Shown here piece by piece: positions 34,186-42,651 of a DNA stretch of 64,000 nt. The notes below the pieces were generated by a model. The model was not told the origin of the DNA. It made no database searches and saw nothing but the letters and a program-made list of their open reading frames with translations. Each line of letters begins with the position of its first letter. Within the stretch, counting starts at the first letter, position 1. The position numbers and the translations under genes are program-made. The DNA comes from Bacteroidota bacterium (GTDB lineage Bacteria > Bacteroidota > Bacteroidia > NS11-12g > UBA955), in the NCBI GenBank assembly GCA_947496065.1, contig CANMBF010000007.1, positions 26,658 to 90,657 on the forward strand, in the 5' to 3' direction.

Positions 34186-36762
34186 CTAAAATTGTTGCCC
34201 AATAAAGAAGTGAAACTGACCAGGTTTTTGTGTTAATCCACTACGTAAGGTCTTCCAATCGAAGCCATAAGCATAGTCTAAACCTAACAATCCGAACATT
34301 GGCAAGAAAAGTCGAACACCCACACCTGCACTGCGCTTTAAATCAAAAGGGTTATAGGTTCTTGGATCAATCCAAGCATTACCAGCTTCAGCAAAGGTAT
34401 GAAAATACACTGAGGCACTTGGCGAATTGGTGAGGGGGTATCGAAGTTCACAAGTGAATTTATTAAAGATTGATGCGCCTGCGCTCGAACTTGCTCCAAC
34501 AGCGTTTTGCGTAATCGTTCTATCAGGATAACCACGCAGTGATACAATTTCAGTACCCAATTGTCCAAAACTATTTAAACCACTACCACCCACCATAAAA
34601 CGCTCGAATGGCGACAAGCCCAAGGTTTTATTGTAATAACCCAAATAGCCAAAGCGTAACTTTGTAGCTAACACAAACTTACCAAATAATTGGGTATAGT
34701 TTTCGGCATCAAATTTCCATTTGTGATATTCAATAAATTTAAACTTTTCTGAAATCGACATAGTTGAGTAATCCTTATCAGTAAAGCTAGAAAATGGGGG
34801 AGTAACAGCCAAACTGAAGTTATAAGAGGAACCACCGGTTGGAAAAATAGGCTCAGTGGTAGAGCTTCGTGAAAGTGCAAATTTTAGTTCAATGTTATTG
34901 CTCTTCCCTGTATTGATTTGCAAGCCATAAGCACCATTGGCGTTTTGTAAATCATATTGCGAATAGCTTAAAGAGTAAAATGCTGAGAAGAAATCATCTG
35001 GCCAACGCAAGCGCTTACCTAATGATAATGAAGCACCGGTAATTCGTATCGCTTGTTTTGCAGGATCAGTGCGAGGTTTGTTATCAAATGATTGATTGGT
35101 TCTATAAATACTCGTAGTAAAGGCATTGGGTTTTTTACCCCCTAACCAAGGTTCAGTAAAGGAGAAGTTATAAGATTGATAAAACAAACCATTCGATTGT
35201 GCCCTCAAACTTAATCGCTGACCATCACCAGAAGGCAATGGATTCCATGCACTTGGATGTAATAATTTGCGGGTAGAGAAGTTATTTAAAGTTAAACCCA
35301 AAGTACCTACCAAACCGCCGTATCCACCGTAGCTAGAACCATATTGTGAACCATATTGTGATGCATTATTTCTATTGCCACCCCAGCCCCCCGAAAGTTC
35401 AATCTGGTCGTTGGCTTTTTCGGCCACCTTATATTCAATATCAACTGTACCAGCGCCAGGATTTGGAATTGGATTTACCCCCATGGCCTGCGGATCGAAA
35501 TAACCTAATTGCGACAATTCACGAATGGAACGTTGTATATCGCTTCTAGAAAATTTTTGACCAGGACGCGTGCGCAACTCTCTTAGAATCACATGATCGC
35601 TTGTTTTGGTATTGCCAATAATTCTAATTTTATCGTAAACAGCCTGTGCTCTTTCAACAATGCGAATTTCAAAATCGATGCTATCATTTTCAACTTTTGT
35701 TTCTACCGGGGTTATACCGAAGAAAAGATATCCATCGTCCATATATAAACTTGAAATATCCGAACCATTCTGACTATAAATTAAGCGCTCTTCAAGCACA
35801 GACAAATCATAGATATCGCCTTTTTTAATGCCCAATATCTTTGTTAAATCTTCACTAGTATATTTGTTGTTACCTGTAAATACAATTTTTCTGAAAAAAT
35901 ATTTTCTTCCTTCATTGACGCCAATTTTAATGGCTACTCGGTTATCGCTAATCTTAACCACCGAATCGAAAGTTAAACTAGCATCCCTATAGCCTTTGCT
36001 ATTATATTTTTTTACAATCTCTTGCTTTTCTTCATTAAAAGTCTCTTCAATAAACTTAGACGATTTCAAAAGATTGATTTTCGATCTTTTGCGTTTTGTT
36101 TTTGCTAACGTTTTTCTTAAATCTTGGTCTGATAAAGCTTCATTCCCAACAAACTCAATATCGTATACTTTCACTTTTTTCCCTTTGTCGACCGCTATTC
36201 GGAGAATATCTTTATTGGGAAAAGTATCTGGATCTTGCCTTATGTCTATTTTAACACCAAAGAAACCCTTTTTATAATAGTGATTAGTAATCTCACGTTT
36301 GGTTCTATTAATTAAATTTTCATTGATAAGCATACCTGCTTTGATGGTTAATTCTTCTCTCAAAGTCTTAGATTCACTTTTCCCTAAACCACGCAATGAG
36401 AATTTTGATAGACGGGGTCTTTCTTTCACAGAGATTACCAAATAAATAGACTCCCCTTCTATCTTTTTGGCATAGATAATAACACTCGAAAAATAATCTT
36501 GCTTCCAAAGATTTTCTATTGCTGTAGAAATTTCGTTACCCGGTATTTTTATGGTTTGGTTAATTGATAGATTGCTATTAAAAATTATTGCATTCTTATC
36601 AATATACTTATTGCCTTTGGTTTCAATCCCTGCAATAATATATTCAGCTGGTTTATTGTAATCGAGCGGCAAATATTGCCTTGCACTATCAGTTTGACCA
36701 TTGAGCAAAAGCGCGCCAAACATAAGTAATAACAGAGAGGTGTATTGAAAAAATTTACGCAT
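34186..36762 (-). CDS. bamA: Outer-membrane protein assembly factor BamA
   Basis: BamA inserts beta-barrel proteins into the outer membrane. The 858-residue protein has a signal peptide (FFQYTSLLLLMFGALLLNGQ), several POTRA repeats over the first 450 residues (for example GLGKSESKTLREELTIKAGM, LEERLIYSQNGSDI), and a C-terminal 16-strand barrel with SLRGYPD and GVGVRLFLPMFGLLGLDYAY, ending FHFFIGQQF with the terminal Phe. Its start overlaps the uppS stop by 8 nt. Confidence 0.95.
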   Translation of the reverse strand: MRKFFQYTSLLLLMFGALLLNGQTDSARQYLPLDYNKPAEYIIAGIETKGNKYIDKNAIIFNSNLSINQTIKIPGNEISTAIENLWKQDYFSSVIIYAKKIEGESIYLVISVKERPRLSKFSLRGLGKSESKTLREELTIKAGMLINENLINRTKREITNHYYKKGFFGVKIDIRQDPDTFPNKDILRIAVDKGKKVKVYDIEFVGNEALSDQDLRKTLAKTKRKRSKINLLKSSKFIEETFNEEKQEIVKKYNSKGYRDASLTFDSVVKISDNRVAIKIGVNEGRKYFFRKIVFTGNNKYTSEDLTKILGIKKGDIYDLSVLEERLIYSQNGSDISSLYMDDGYLFFGITPVETKVENDSIDFEIRIVERAQAVYDKIRIIGNTKTSDHVILRELRTRPGQKFSRSDIQRSIRELSQLGYFDPQAMGVNPIPNPGAGTVDIEYKVAEKANDQIELSGGWGGNRNNASQYGSQYGSSYGGYGGLVGTLGLTLNNFSTRKLLHPSAWNPLPSGDGQRLSLRAQSNGLFYQSYNFSFTEPWLGGKKPNAFTTSIYRTNQSFDNKPRTDPAKQAIRITGASLSLGKRLRWPDDFFSAFYSLSYSQYDLQNANGAYGLQINTGKSNNIELKFALSRSSTTEPIFPTGGSSYNFSLAVTPPFSSFTDKDYSTMSISEKFKFIEYHKWKFDAENYTQLFGKFVLATKLRFGYLGYYNKTLGLSPFERFMVGGSGLNSFGQLGTEIVSLRGYPDRTITQNAVGASSSAGASIFNKFTCELRYPLTNSPSASVYFHTFAEAGNAWIDPRTYNPFDLKRSAGVGVRLFLPMFGLLGLDYAYGFDWKTLRSGLTQKPGQFHFFIGQQF

Positions 36763-37519
36763 TGTGATGATCGGTTATTTGTTCACTGGTTTTTCCAAAA
36801 CGACGTTCACGTTTTTGGTAATCAATGATTGCCTTATAGAAAGATTCTTTATCAAATTCGGGCCAATAAGCATCCGTAAAATAAAATTCGCCGTATGCCA
36901 TCTCCCATAACATAAAATTGCTGATACGAAATTCGCCACTGGTGCGAATTAAAAGCTCTGGTTCTGGAAAATGTCCAGTATCTAGAGCATTAGATATCTC
37001 TTTCTCATTAATATTCTGGACTTCTAATTCACCGCTTTTAACTTTTTGAGCTATTGCTTTAGTTGCTTGGATAATATCCCAGCGTGCACTGTAATTAATG
37101 GCCAAAATTAAATCCATGCGCGTATTGTTTTCGGTCAATTTCATAGCCTCTAGTAACTCATTATAAGCATCGGCTGGCAATCCTTTAATATCACCAATTG
37201 TACGCAAACGAATATTGTTTTTTTGTAGCGTTGCCACCTCTTTACGAATGGTGCGAACCAATAAAGTCATAATAGCAGTAACTTCTAATTTTGGGCGGTT
37301 CCAATTCTCTGTGCTAAAGGTATAAAGGGTTAAATATTTAACACCAAGTGAGGCAGCTGCCTCAGTAACTGTTCTGACAGATTTTACGCCATATTCATGC
37401 CCAACCAACCTTGGCAAGGCGCGTTTTTTGGCCCATCTACCATTGCCATCCATAATAATGGCAACATGTTTTGGTAATTTTTCTATATTAATTTCAGGCA
37501 GAAGGCTTTTGGAGGCCAT
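36755..37519 (-). CDS. uppS: Isoprenyl transferase (undecaprenyl diphosphate synthase)
   Basis: UppS makes the undecaprenyl diphosphate carrier for cell-wall synthesis. The protein has HVAIIMDGNGRWAKKRALPR with the catalytic Asp and the first substrate motif, TLYTFSTENWNRP, and LLIRTSGEFRISNFMLWEMA. From ATG 37519 (MASKSLLPEINIEK) it has 254 residues. The longer start at 37540 is only 2 nt from a -7 box (37542-37549) and so is unlikely. It is followed by bamA with overlap. Confidence 0.95.
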   Translation of the reverse strand: MASKSLLPEINIEKLPKHVAIIMDGNGRWAKKRALPRLVGHEYGVKSVRTVTEAAASLGVKYLTLYTFSTENWNRPKLEVTAIMTLLVRTIRKEVATLQKNNIRLRTIGDIKGLPADAYNELLEAMKLTENNTRMDLILAINYSARWDIIQATKAIAQKVKSGELEVQNINEKEISNALDTGHFPEPELLIRTSGEFRISNFMLWEMAYGEFYFTDAYWPEFDKESFYKAIIDYQKRERRFGKTSEQITDHHNA

Positions 37520-37541
37520 TTGGTAATTCAGTGTTAGCATG

Positions 37542-37549
37542 CAAAAGTA
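37542..37549 (-). promoter_or_regulatory. -7 box (TACTTTTG) of uppS-bamA
   Basis: CAAAAGTA on the plus strand gives an exact TAnnTTTG on the minus strand 22 nt before ATG 37519. No -33 TTTG is seen at the normal distance. Confidence 0.5.
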
Positions 37550-37568
37550 AGGTAAAATATCCGTATGG

Positions 37569-38396
37569 TTAAAACGGATGATTACAAAAAGTAGTTACAA
37601 ATCGATAGGAAATTGTAACACCTGCTATGAAATACCAATCTTTTAAATGTGTATCACCTCGCATGGTATTCGAAGCGATTGCAGCGTTGCCATTCTGAAC
37701 CTGGGCCTGCGATAGGTTAGCCGCATTCGTACCTTGCTGACTATTAATGGCATTGTAATCTGTGTAAACATCTTTGGTATCGTCTAAATAATCCGTAAAG
37801 GTTTTACGAAAACCAAGTTCGGTACCCAAAACCCATTTGTCGCTAATGTTTAGCTTATAACCTAAACCAAGTGTAATGGAGGGTTGTATTAAGGCGTATT
37901 TTCTTTTATTGTTTAATACTTGACCTTCCGTGCCCAAATCTCTTAAGTCAATTTTATCGCCATTGTTGATGCGTGTTTTGGGATTAAACAAAAACATATT
38001 AAAGCCGGCAAAAACAAAAGTAGTGGAATTTTTTTCCAATACATTCATACCAAAAGGCAAAAAATTCAACTCGGCATTGTAGCCCAATTCATAAATATTA
38101 CTTTGAAAAGAAAGATTTCTGTATGTATTGGCCTTAAAATTTTTATCTGATCCTTCAATGCGACCATAGGCGAATTGATAACGGCTGCTAAAAAATTTTG
38201 TATGGTTTTGCTTGTAGAAAACACCCGCGCTAAATTTTGTTTCCTTTAACACTATTTCTGGCGCTATATCACCAAAGTAATTGCTTCCGCCTATGAGCAA
38301 ACCTATTTCATTTTTACCATTCCTGTACTGAGCATAGGAAACAAATGATAAGCAGCAGCATAAACATGCTGTTAAAAATAATTTTGAATATGACAC
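37569..38396 (-). CDS. DUF6089/PorG-like outer-membrane barrel protein
   Basis: The 275-residue protein has a signal peptide (LFLTACLCCCLSFVSYAQ) and the DUF6089 pattern IGLLIGGSNYFGDIAPEIV, FSSRYQFAYGRIEGSDKNF, VFAGFNMFLFNPKTRI and LGTELGFRKTFTDYLDDTKD. DUF6089 includes the T9SS component PorG, which partners with the PorKLMN core. The terminal strand ITISYRFVTTF is barrel-like. It is the second of two tandem paralogues and precedes uppS on the same strand, so the genes may share a transcript despite the uppS -7 box. Confidence 0.8.
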   Translation of the reverse strand: MSYSKLFLTACLCCCLSFVSYAQYRNGKNEIGLLIGGSNYFGDIAPEIVLKETKFSAGVFYKQNHTKFFSSRYQFAYGRIEGSDKNFKANTYRNLSFQSNIYELGYNAELNFLPFGMNVLEKNSTTFVFAGFNMFLFNPKTRINNGDKIDLRDLGTEGQVLNNKRKYALIQPSITLGLGYKLNISDKWVLGTELGFRKTFTDYLDDTKDVYTDYNAINSQQGTNAANLSQAQVQNGNAAIASNTMRGDTHLKDWYFIAGVTISYRFVTTFCNHPF

Positions 38397-38420
38397 TTAG
38401 TAAGGCTTCTACTCTATAAG

Positions 38421-39320
38421 CTAGAAATTAAAACAAGGTTGACGACCACCAAGAATTCTATAGGTTAAGGTAATACCTGAAATAAGGTACCAATCTTTGT
38501 TTTTAGGATTACCTCTTGGATCATTGTTTTCGAATTTTACTGAAAGATCATTATTCACCTCAGCACTTCTATCTTTTAAAGCTACTGCCATTGGTCCGCT
38601 TGCACCACCGACGATTTGATCATCAACATAAATGGATGATACATCATCTAAATAATCTGTAAATGTTTTACGAACTCCAAATTCAATGCCAATGGCCCAA
38701 TGGTCATCTAATTGCCATTTGGACCCAATACCTAAAGGAATACTAATTTGTGTTAAAGAATATCTTCTTTTATCGTTGAATTTTGTGGTCTCTTGTCCCT
38801 CAGTACCCAAAGGTTGTAATTCTATCCACTCACCACTTTGAGACTGTAAGGAGGGGTCGTGTAACCCTGAAATATAATTAAACTGTGCTTTTGGATTAAA
38901 TCTAAATACAGAAACACCTCCAAATAAATACGGCGACCAACCAAAATTAGTTCTTGTATTTTCATACCCTAAAATATTCCATTCTATTTGTGCAGAAAAT
39001 TCAACAATATCTGATTTAAAACTTAAATTTCTGCGCGTTCTATAGGCATCATAGCTATAGTTTTTATCAGAACCTTGAATTTGCCCATACAATGCAGAAC
39101 CCTTAAAGGTAATATACGGACTAACATTATACCTGCACAATAAACCACCGGCCAATTTGGTTTTGCTCCACAATGGTTGGTAATCTCTGGTTAAATCACC
39201 ACAGTAGTTAGAACCACCTAGGTACAACCCAAAATCTAATGAACTACCCTTTTTCTTCTCAACAGCTTGTGCATTGAAGGCAAATAGAAGTGATAGCGCT
39301 AAGTAACAGATTTTTTTCAT
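38421..39320 (-). CDS. DUF6089/PorG-like outer-membrane barrel protein (paralogue)
   Basis: The 299-residue protein has a signal peptide (ICYLALSLLFAFNAQA) and the same segments as its neighbour: LGLYLGGSNYCGDL-like opening (DFGLYLGGSNYCGDLTRDYQ), ALYGQIQGSDKNYSYDAYRT, LFGGVSVFRFNPKAQF and IGIEFGVRKTFTDYLDDVSS. The two are separated by 24 nt and probably arose by duplication. One may be the true PorG and the other a variant; the sequence does not decide which. Confidence 0.8.
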   Translation of the reverse strand: MKKICYLALSLLFAFNAQAVEKKKGSSLDFGLYLGGSNYCGDLTRDYQPLWSKTKLAGGLLCRYNVSPYITFKGSALYGQIQGSDKNYSYDAYRTRRNLSFKSDIVEFSAQIEWNILGYENTRTNFGWSPYLFGGVSVFRFNPKAQFNYISGLHDPSLQSQSGEWIELQPLGTEGQETTKFNDKRRYSLTQISIPLGIGSKWQLDDHWAIGIEFGVRKTFTDYLDDVSSIYVDDQIVGGASGPMAVALKDRSAEVNNDLSVKFENNDPRGNPKNKDWYLISGITLTYRILGGRQPCFNF

Positions 39321-39411
39321 GTGTAATTTTATTACTGACTTACGAAATTAGGGGATTATATTGAAAAACGCAAAATAAGTTGATTTTATTGCACCTCTCT
39401 TATAAAATAAA

Positions 39412-39441
39412 ATTGGGTATTAGCTTTTACTAATACCCAAT
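39412..39441 (-). terminator. Terminator after the PorE-like gene
   Basis: ATTGGGTATTAG (39412-39423) and CTAATACCCAAT (39430-39441) form a perfect 12-bp stem with a 6-nt loop, 24 nt after the stop at 39465. A T-rich tail follows on the minus strand. Confidence 0.9.
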
Positions 39442-39464
39442 CAATAATTTATACCGTGAAGGAA

Positions 39465-39860
39465 TTATTCCCCTGGTTTTGAGCGCTTTTCTTTTGGTTT
39501 CATATATAGAACCTTACCTTTCACAACAGCGAACATTTTTTTCATTATAACATTCATACCGCCAATGGTTGGTACTGTTACTTTCGTGCTAATGACAACT
39601 TTAACATTTTCTAAAATCACATCACCTATTTGAAGGGTGGCAATTAAAAAACTATTACTTGGCAATTTAGTGCCATCACCCAATCTAATAGACTCACCAT
39701 CTTCAAAATCCTTTTTGCTAATCGTTTTACTGTCTAATAACTGTTTAACCATGTCCTCTGTTATTTCTACTTTTCTACCTGCAGGATCATAATTCCAATT
39801 AACATTTTCCTTATCATTTACCATGGTAGGAATCATTAGGCTTCCACCTTCATCTATTAG
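39465..39860 (-). other. Second degenerate retropepsin-like domain in the PorE-like protein
   Basis: The C-terminal block contains GGSLMIPTMVNDKENVNW, then YDPAGRKVEITEDMVKQLLD, ISKKDFEDGESIRLGDGTKL, LQIGDVILENVKVVIS and IGGMNVIMKKM. It matches the retropepsin-like pattern even better than the first block (FDTGA-xVxIS-E...L, ADG, IG, L.NV..., LG...L), but DPAG replaces DTGA, so protease activity is unlikely. Confidence 0.5.
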
Positions 39861-42473
39861 TTTAACAGATTTGTAATCATCCATTGAAACCGTATCAGCT
39901 TTTGGAGCGGCTGGCGCTGTGCCTGTTGAACCTGTATTACCGCCTGCAACATTGCCTTTGGTTCCATTGCTCTCAATAGCACCATTTTGAAGTGCCCCTT
40001 TGTTTACATTTTTGAATGTAATCTCAGCTTCTTCCGTATTAACTGTTGCATCAACTGCTTTTAAAGCATCGAACCCAAAAGTATAAGGATTGCCTTGAGA
40101 CGCAATTTTAACGACTATATTGGTTAGCGTTTTGCCACCATCTTTCGTCCCAATCCTTAGCATGTTTAATTTAACTGTAGCACCTGGTTTAAGTTTTCCA
40201 GCAGCAACATCTAATGCAGTCATTCCAACTAAATCTTCAGGTTTAATTACTTTCTTATCGATTAAGCTTTTTAATTCTATCATTGATATAGTAATATCAG
40301 CTCCTGGAGCCACCAAAGCCTTACCTGTGCTCTCTATATTATTACCTGCGGCATTCACTAAGTACTTGTTGTCTTTGTTTTCCATTTTAACAATGATAGG
40401 TTTAACATTCGTGTTATTCTTATCACCGCTTTTCACTGCACTAACTCTTGGATCGAAGTTTACATCTAAAGTCTTAATGGTTGTTCTTCTGTTCTCTTGG
40501 TGTTTTTCTTCAGTACATGGCACTTTAACAGCACCCTCGCATTGACAATCATTGACTAATTGAGATTCTCCATATCCTTTTGCCACCAATCTTCTAGCAT
40601 CAATACCCGCTCTTACCAAGTAAGCTACAGCACTATCAGCTCTTCGTTGCGACAAATCCTCGTTGTATGCATAAGATGAACGACAATCCGTGTGCGAACC
40701 TAATTCCAATCTTAATTTTGGATATTTTCTCAAAAGCACTAGAATTTTTTCATCTAACACCTTTGCCGCATCTGGTCTAATATCAGCCTTATCTAAGTCG
40801 TAATAAATTGGCACCACTTCCTCGATAATCTGAGAGTATAAGCAAAAATCCTGTCTTAAAACAGTTGAAATTTTTATGCCTTTGGTTGTTTTTTGTTTTG
40901 TTTCAGCATCAAAGTAATACAACTCTAAATTTTGACATAAAATTTCGTAGTTGGTTTTCTCTTTTAAAGTAACTCTATAATAACCTGCTGCATCTGTCTT
41001 AACAATCATCTTAGTAGAATCAATGTTATTGGTTATAGTGATTAAAGAGTTAGCCAAAGGCTTAGACAAGTTGTGTTTATCAGGGTTTGTTTTTGGTAAC
41101 ACACACTCGTAAACATAACCTTCTAATTCTATTACCAACGGAGAAACCTTGAATTCATAAATATCATCGCTACCTTTTCCACCCTCTCTGTTTGAAGAGA
41201 AGAAACCATGGTCGCGGTTAGTAACATCAAAGGTAATTCCAAAATCATCACCACCACTGTTCAATGGTGCTCTTAAATTTTCTGGCTCGGACCATTCGGT
41301 TCCACTACCTTCAGATCTAAAAATATCAAAACCACCCATACCTAAATGTCCTGTTGAAGAGAAATAGATGTTGGCATCATGGCTGTTCCAATAGGGATAC
41401 ATTTCGTTTTGTGGCGTATTGATAACATCGCCAAGGTTAACTGGCTCGCCCCACCCTTTTGCTCTTTGATTGTAAGCACATACCCAGATATCGTAACCAC
41501 CTAGCCCATCTTCTCTGTCACTTGTAAAATATAATTTCTTGCCATCATCGCTTAAAGAAGGATGCGCGTAGTTAAATGAATCATTGATACAGAATTCTAG
41601 CATTTGCTCTTCAGCCCACTCCTCGCCTGTTAGTTTTGCTTGGAACAATTTACAAGTTTTAGATTTACCATCCGTACCATTACATTGTGTATAATATACC
41701 GTAGTGAATTTTCTATCGAAACAACAAGTTCCATCATTGAACTTGGTATTGATGGTGCCTAGTGCAATTACTGGCTTATCAAATACAATTGGCGGGTTAG
41801 GATTCTTTGCAGTCTTCTTTACCTTCTTGGCATTTGCATACCAAATATCATGGTAACTAAAACCAATGTAACCATCGATTTGCTTTTTGCGAATACCCCC
41901 TTCTCTATCTGTGGTGAAAAATAATTTGTCATCCTTTTTGCTACCAATCATTGGCGCATATTCAGAGGCTTTGGTATTTAATTGTTTAACATTCGAAACT
42001 TTGAATCTGCTTTTTGGTGCATCCTTAATCCAACTTTCAACACTATCAATGGCCGCAACCTTTTTGACGATTCGCTCATCATTTGGAACTTCTTCTAAGT
42101 ATCTTTTGAAATAACCTCTAGCCTCTCTTAAAGCATCTGGTTTACCATCGGCTGTTTTCATTTTTAAAACACCAATTTGGTAAAGCGCCTCTGTATTTTT
42201 GGGGTCTTTCTTAAGCACCTTATCATACGCTTTAATAGCTTTTTCGTATTCATTTGCCATTCTATAACAGAAGGCCGCATCCATTCTCACCCTTTGAGCC
42301 GTATCTTTATCCTTAATTTTTGGCGCAATTTGCGAATACAAATCCGCAGCATATTTGTATTGTTATCTGGCTTTAGCACCATCTGACGTAGATAGGTTAA
42401 CTGGACAGCCACATAACAAAATAAGGGATACAGCGAAAACACTGGTTCTTAAAAATATTGTAGTTTTACTCAT
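39465..42473 (-). CDS. PorE-like lipoprotein (TPR, PD40 propeller, CRD, OmpA) interrupted by an in-frame TAA
   Basis: PorE of the type IX secretion system is an outer-membrane lipoprotein that binds peptidoglycan. From ATG 42473 the frame encodes MSKTTIFLRTSVFAVSLILL and CGC, a lipoprotein signal with lipidated Cys23, reaches TAA at 42363-42365 (codon 37), and then continues in the same frame for 966 codons. After the stop come TPR helices (EKAIKAYDKVLKKDPKNTEA), a PD40 propeller (SLSDDGKKLYFTSDREDGLG), a carboxypeptidase-regulatory-like domain and an OmpA domain (IYYDLDKADIRPDAAKVLDE; SHTDCRSS; SQRRADSAVAYL). About 330 further residues appear to form two retropepsin-like domains. A protein made only from TTG 42341 would lack export. 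The interruption may be a real nonsense mutation or a sequencing error. Confidence 0.85.
40020..40400 (-). other. First degenerate retropepsin-like domain in the PorE-like protein
   Basis: After the OmpA domain the chain reads LVAPGADITISMIELKSLID, IKPEDLVGM, then LNMLRIG and TLTNIVVKI, then FGFDALKAV. The order of a D(T/S)GA-like turn, TIS, helix, a long-loop IG strand and an N(I/V)V strand follows clan-AA retropepsin-like proteases, but the catalytic Asp-Thr-Gly is APG here. The assignment is from pattern memory only. Confidence 0.45.
42363..42365 (-). other. In-frame TAA in the PorE-like gene
   Basis: Reading from ATG 42473, codon 37 is TAA: GCC AGA TAA CAA TAC. The residues on either side (ending DGAKAR, then QYKYAADLYSQIAPK) flow into the first TPR. 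A single C-to-T change from CAA would be enough to create it. Confidence 0.85.
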
Positions 42474-42509
42474 GTTTATTTAAAATACTATAACTCTGAC
42501 TAGAATTTA

Positions 42510-42540
42510 CAAACCTACACGAAAATATCAATTTACCAAA
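42510..42540 (-). promoter_or_regulatory. Consensus promoter of the PorE-like gene
   Basis: On the minus strand TTTG (42540-42537), 19 nt and TAGGTTTG (42517-42510) match the Bacteroidota consensus. ATG 42473 is 36 nt after the -7 box. An intact promoter supports expression of the interrupted gene. Confidence 0.7.
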
Positions 42541-42651
42541 ATCTTAAATGAATAGTTTGTATTTTTTTTAAATATCAACGTAAATTAGCCATAATTATTG
42601 CTAATTTATACCTATCTAAGTCATTTAAAATGCTTTAGATGTAAATCAAAT

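Noticed and set aside
40120..40545. 141-codon plus-strand frame opposite the PorE-like gene
   Set aside because: It is antisense to the OmpA and C-terminal region and has no coherent domain.
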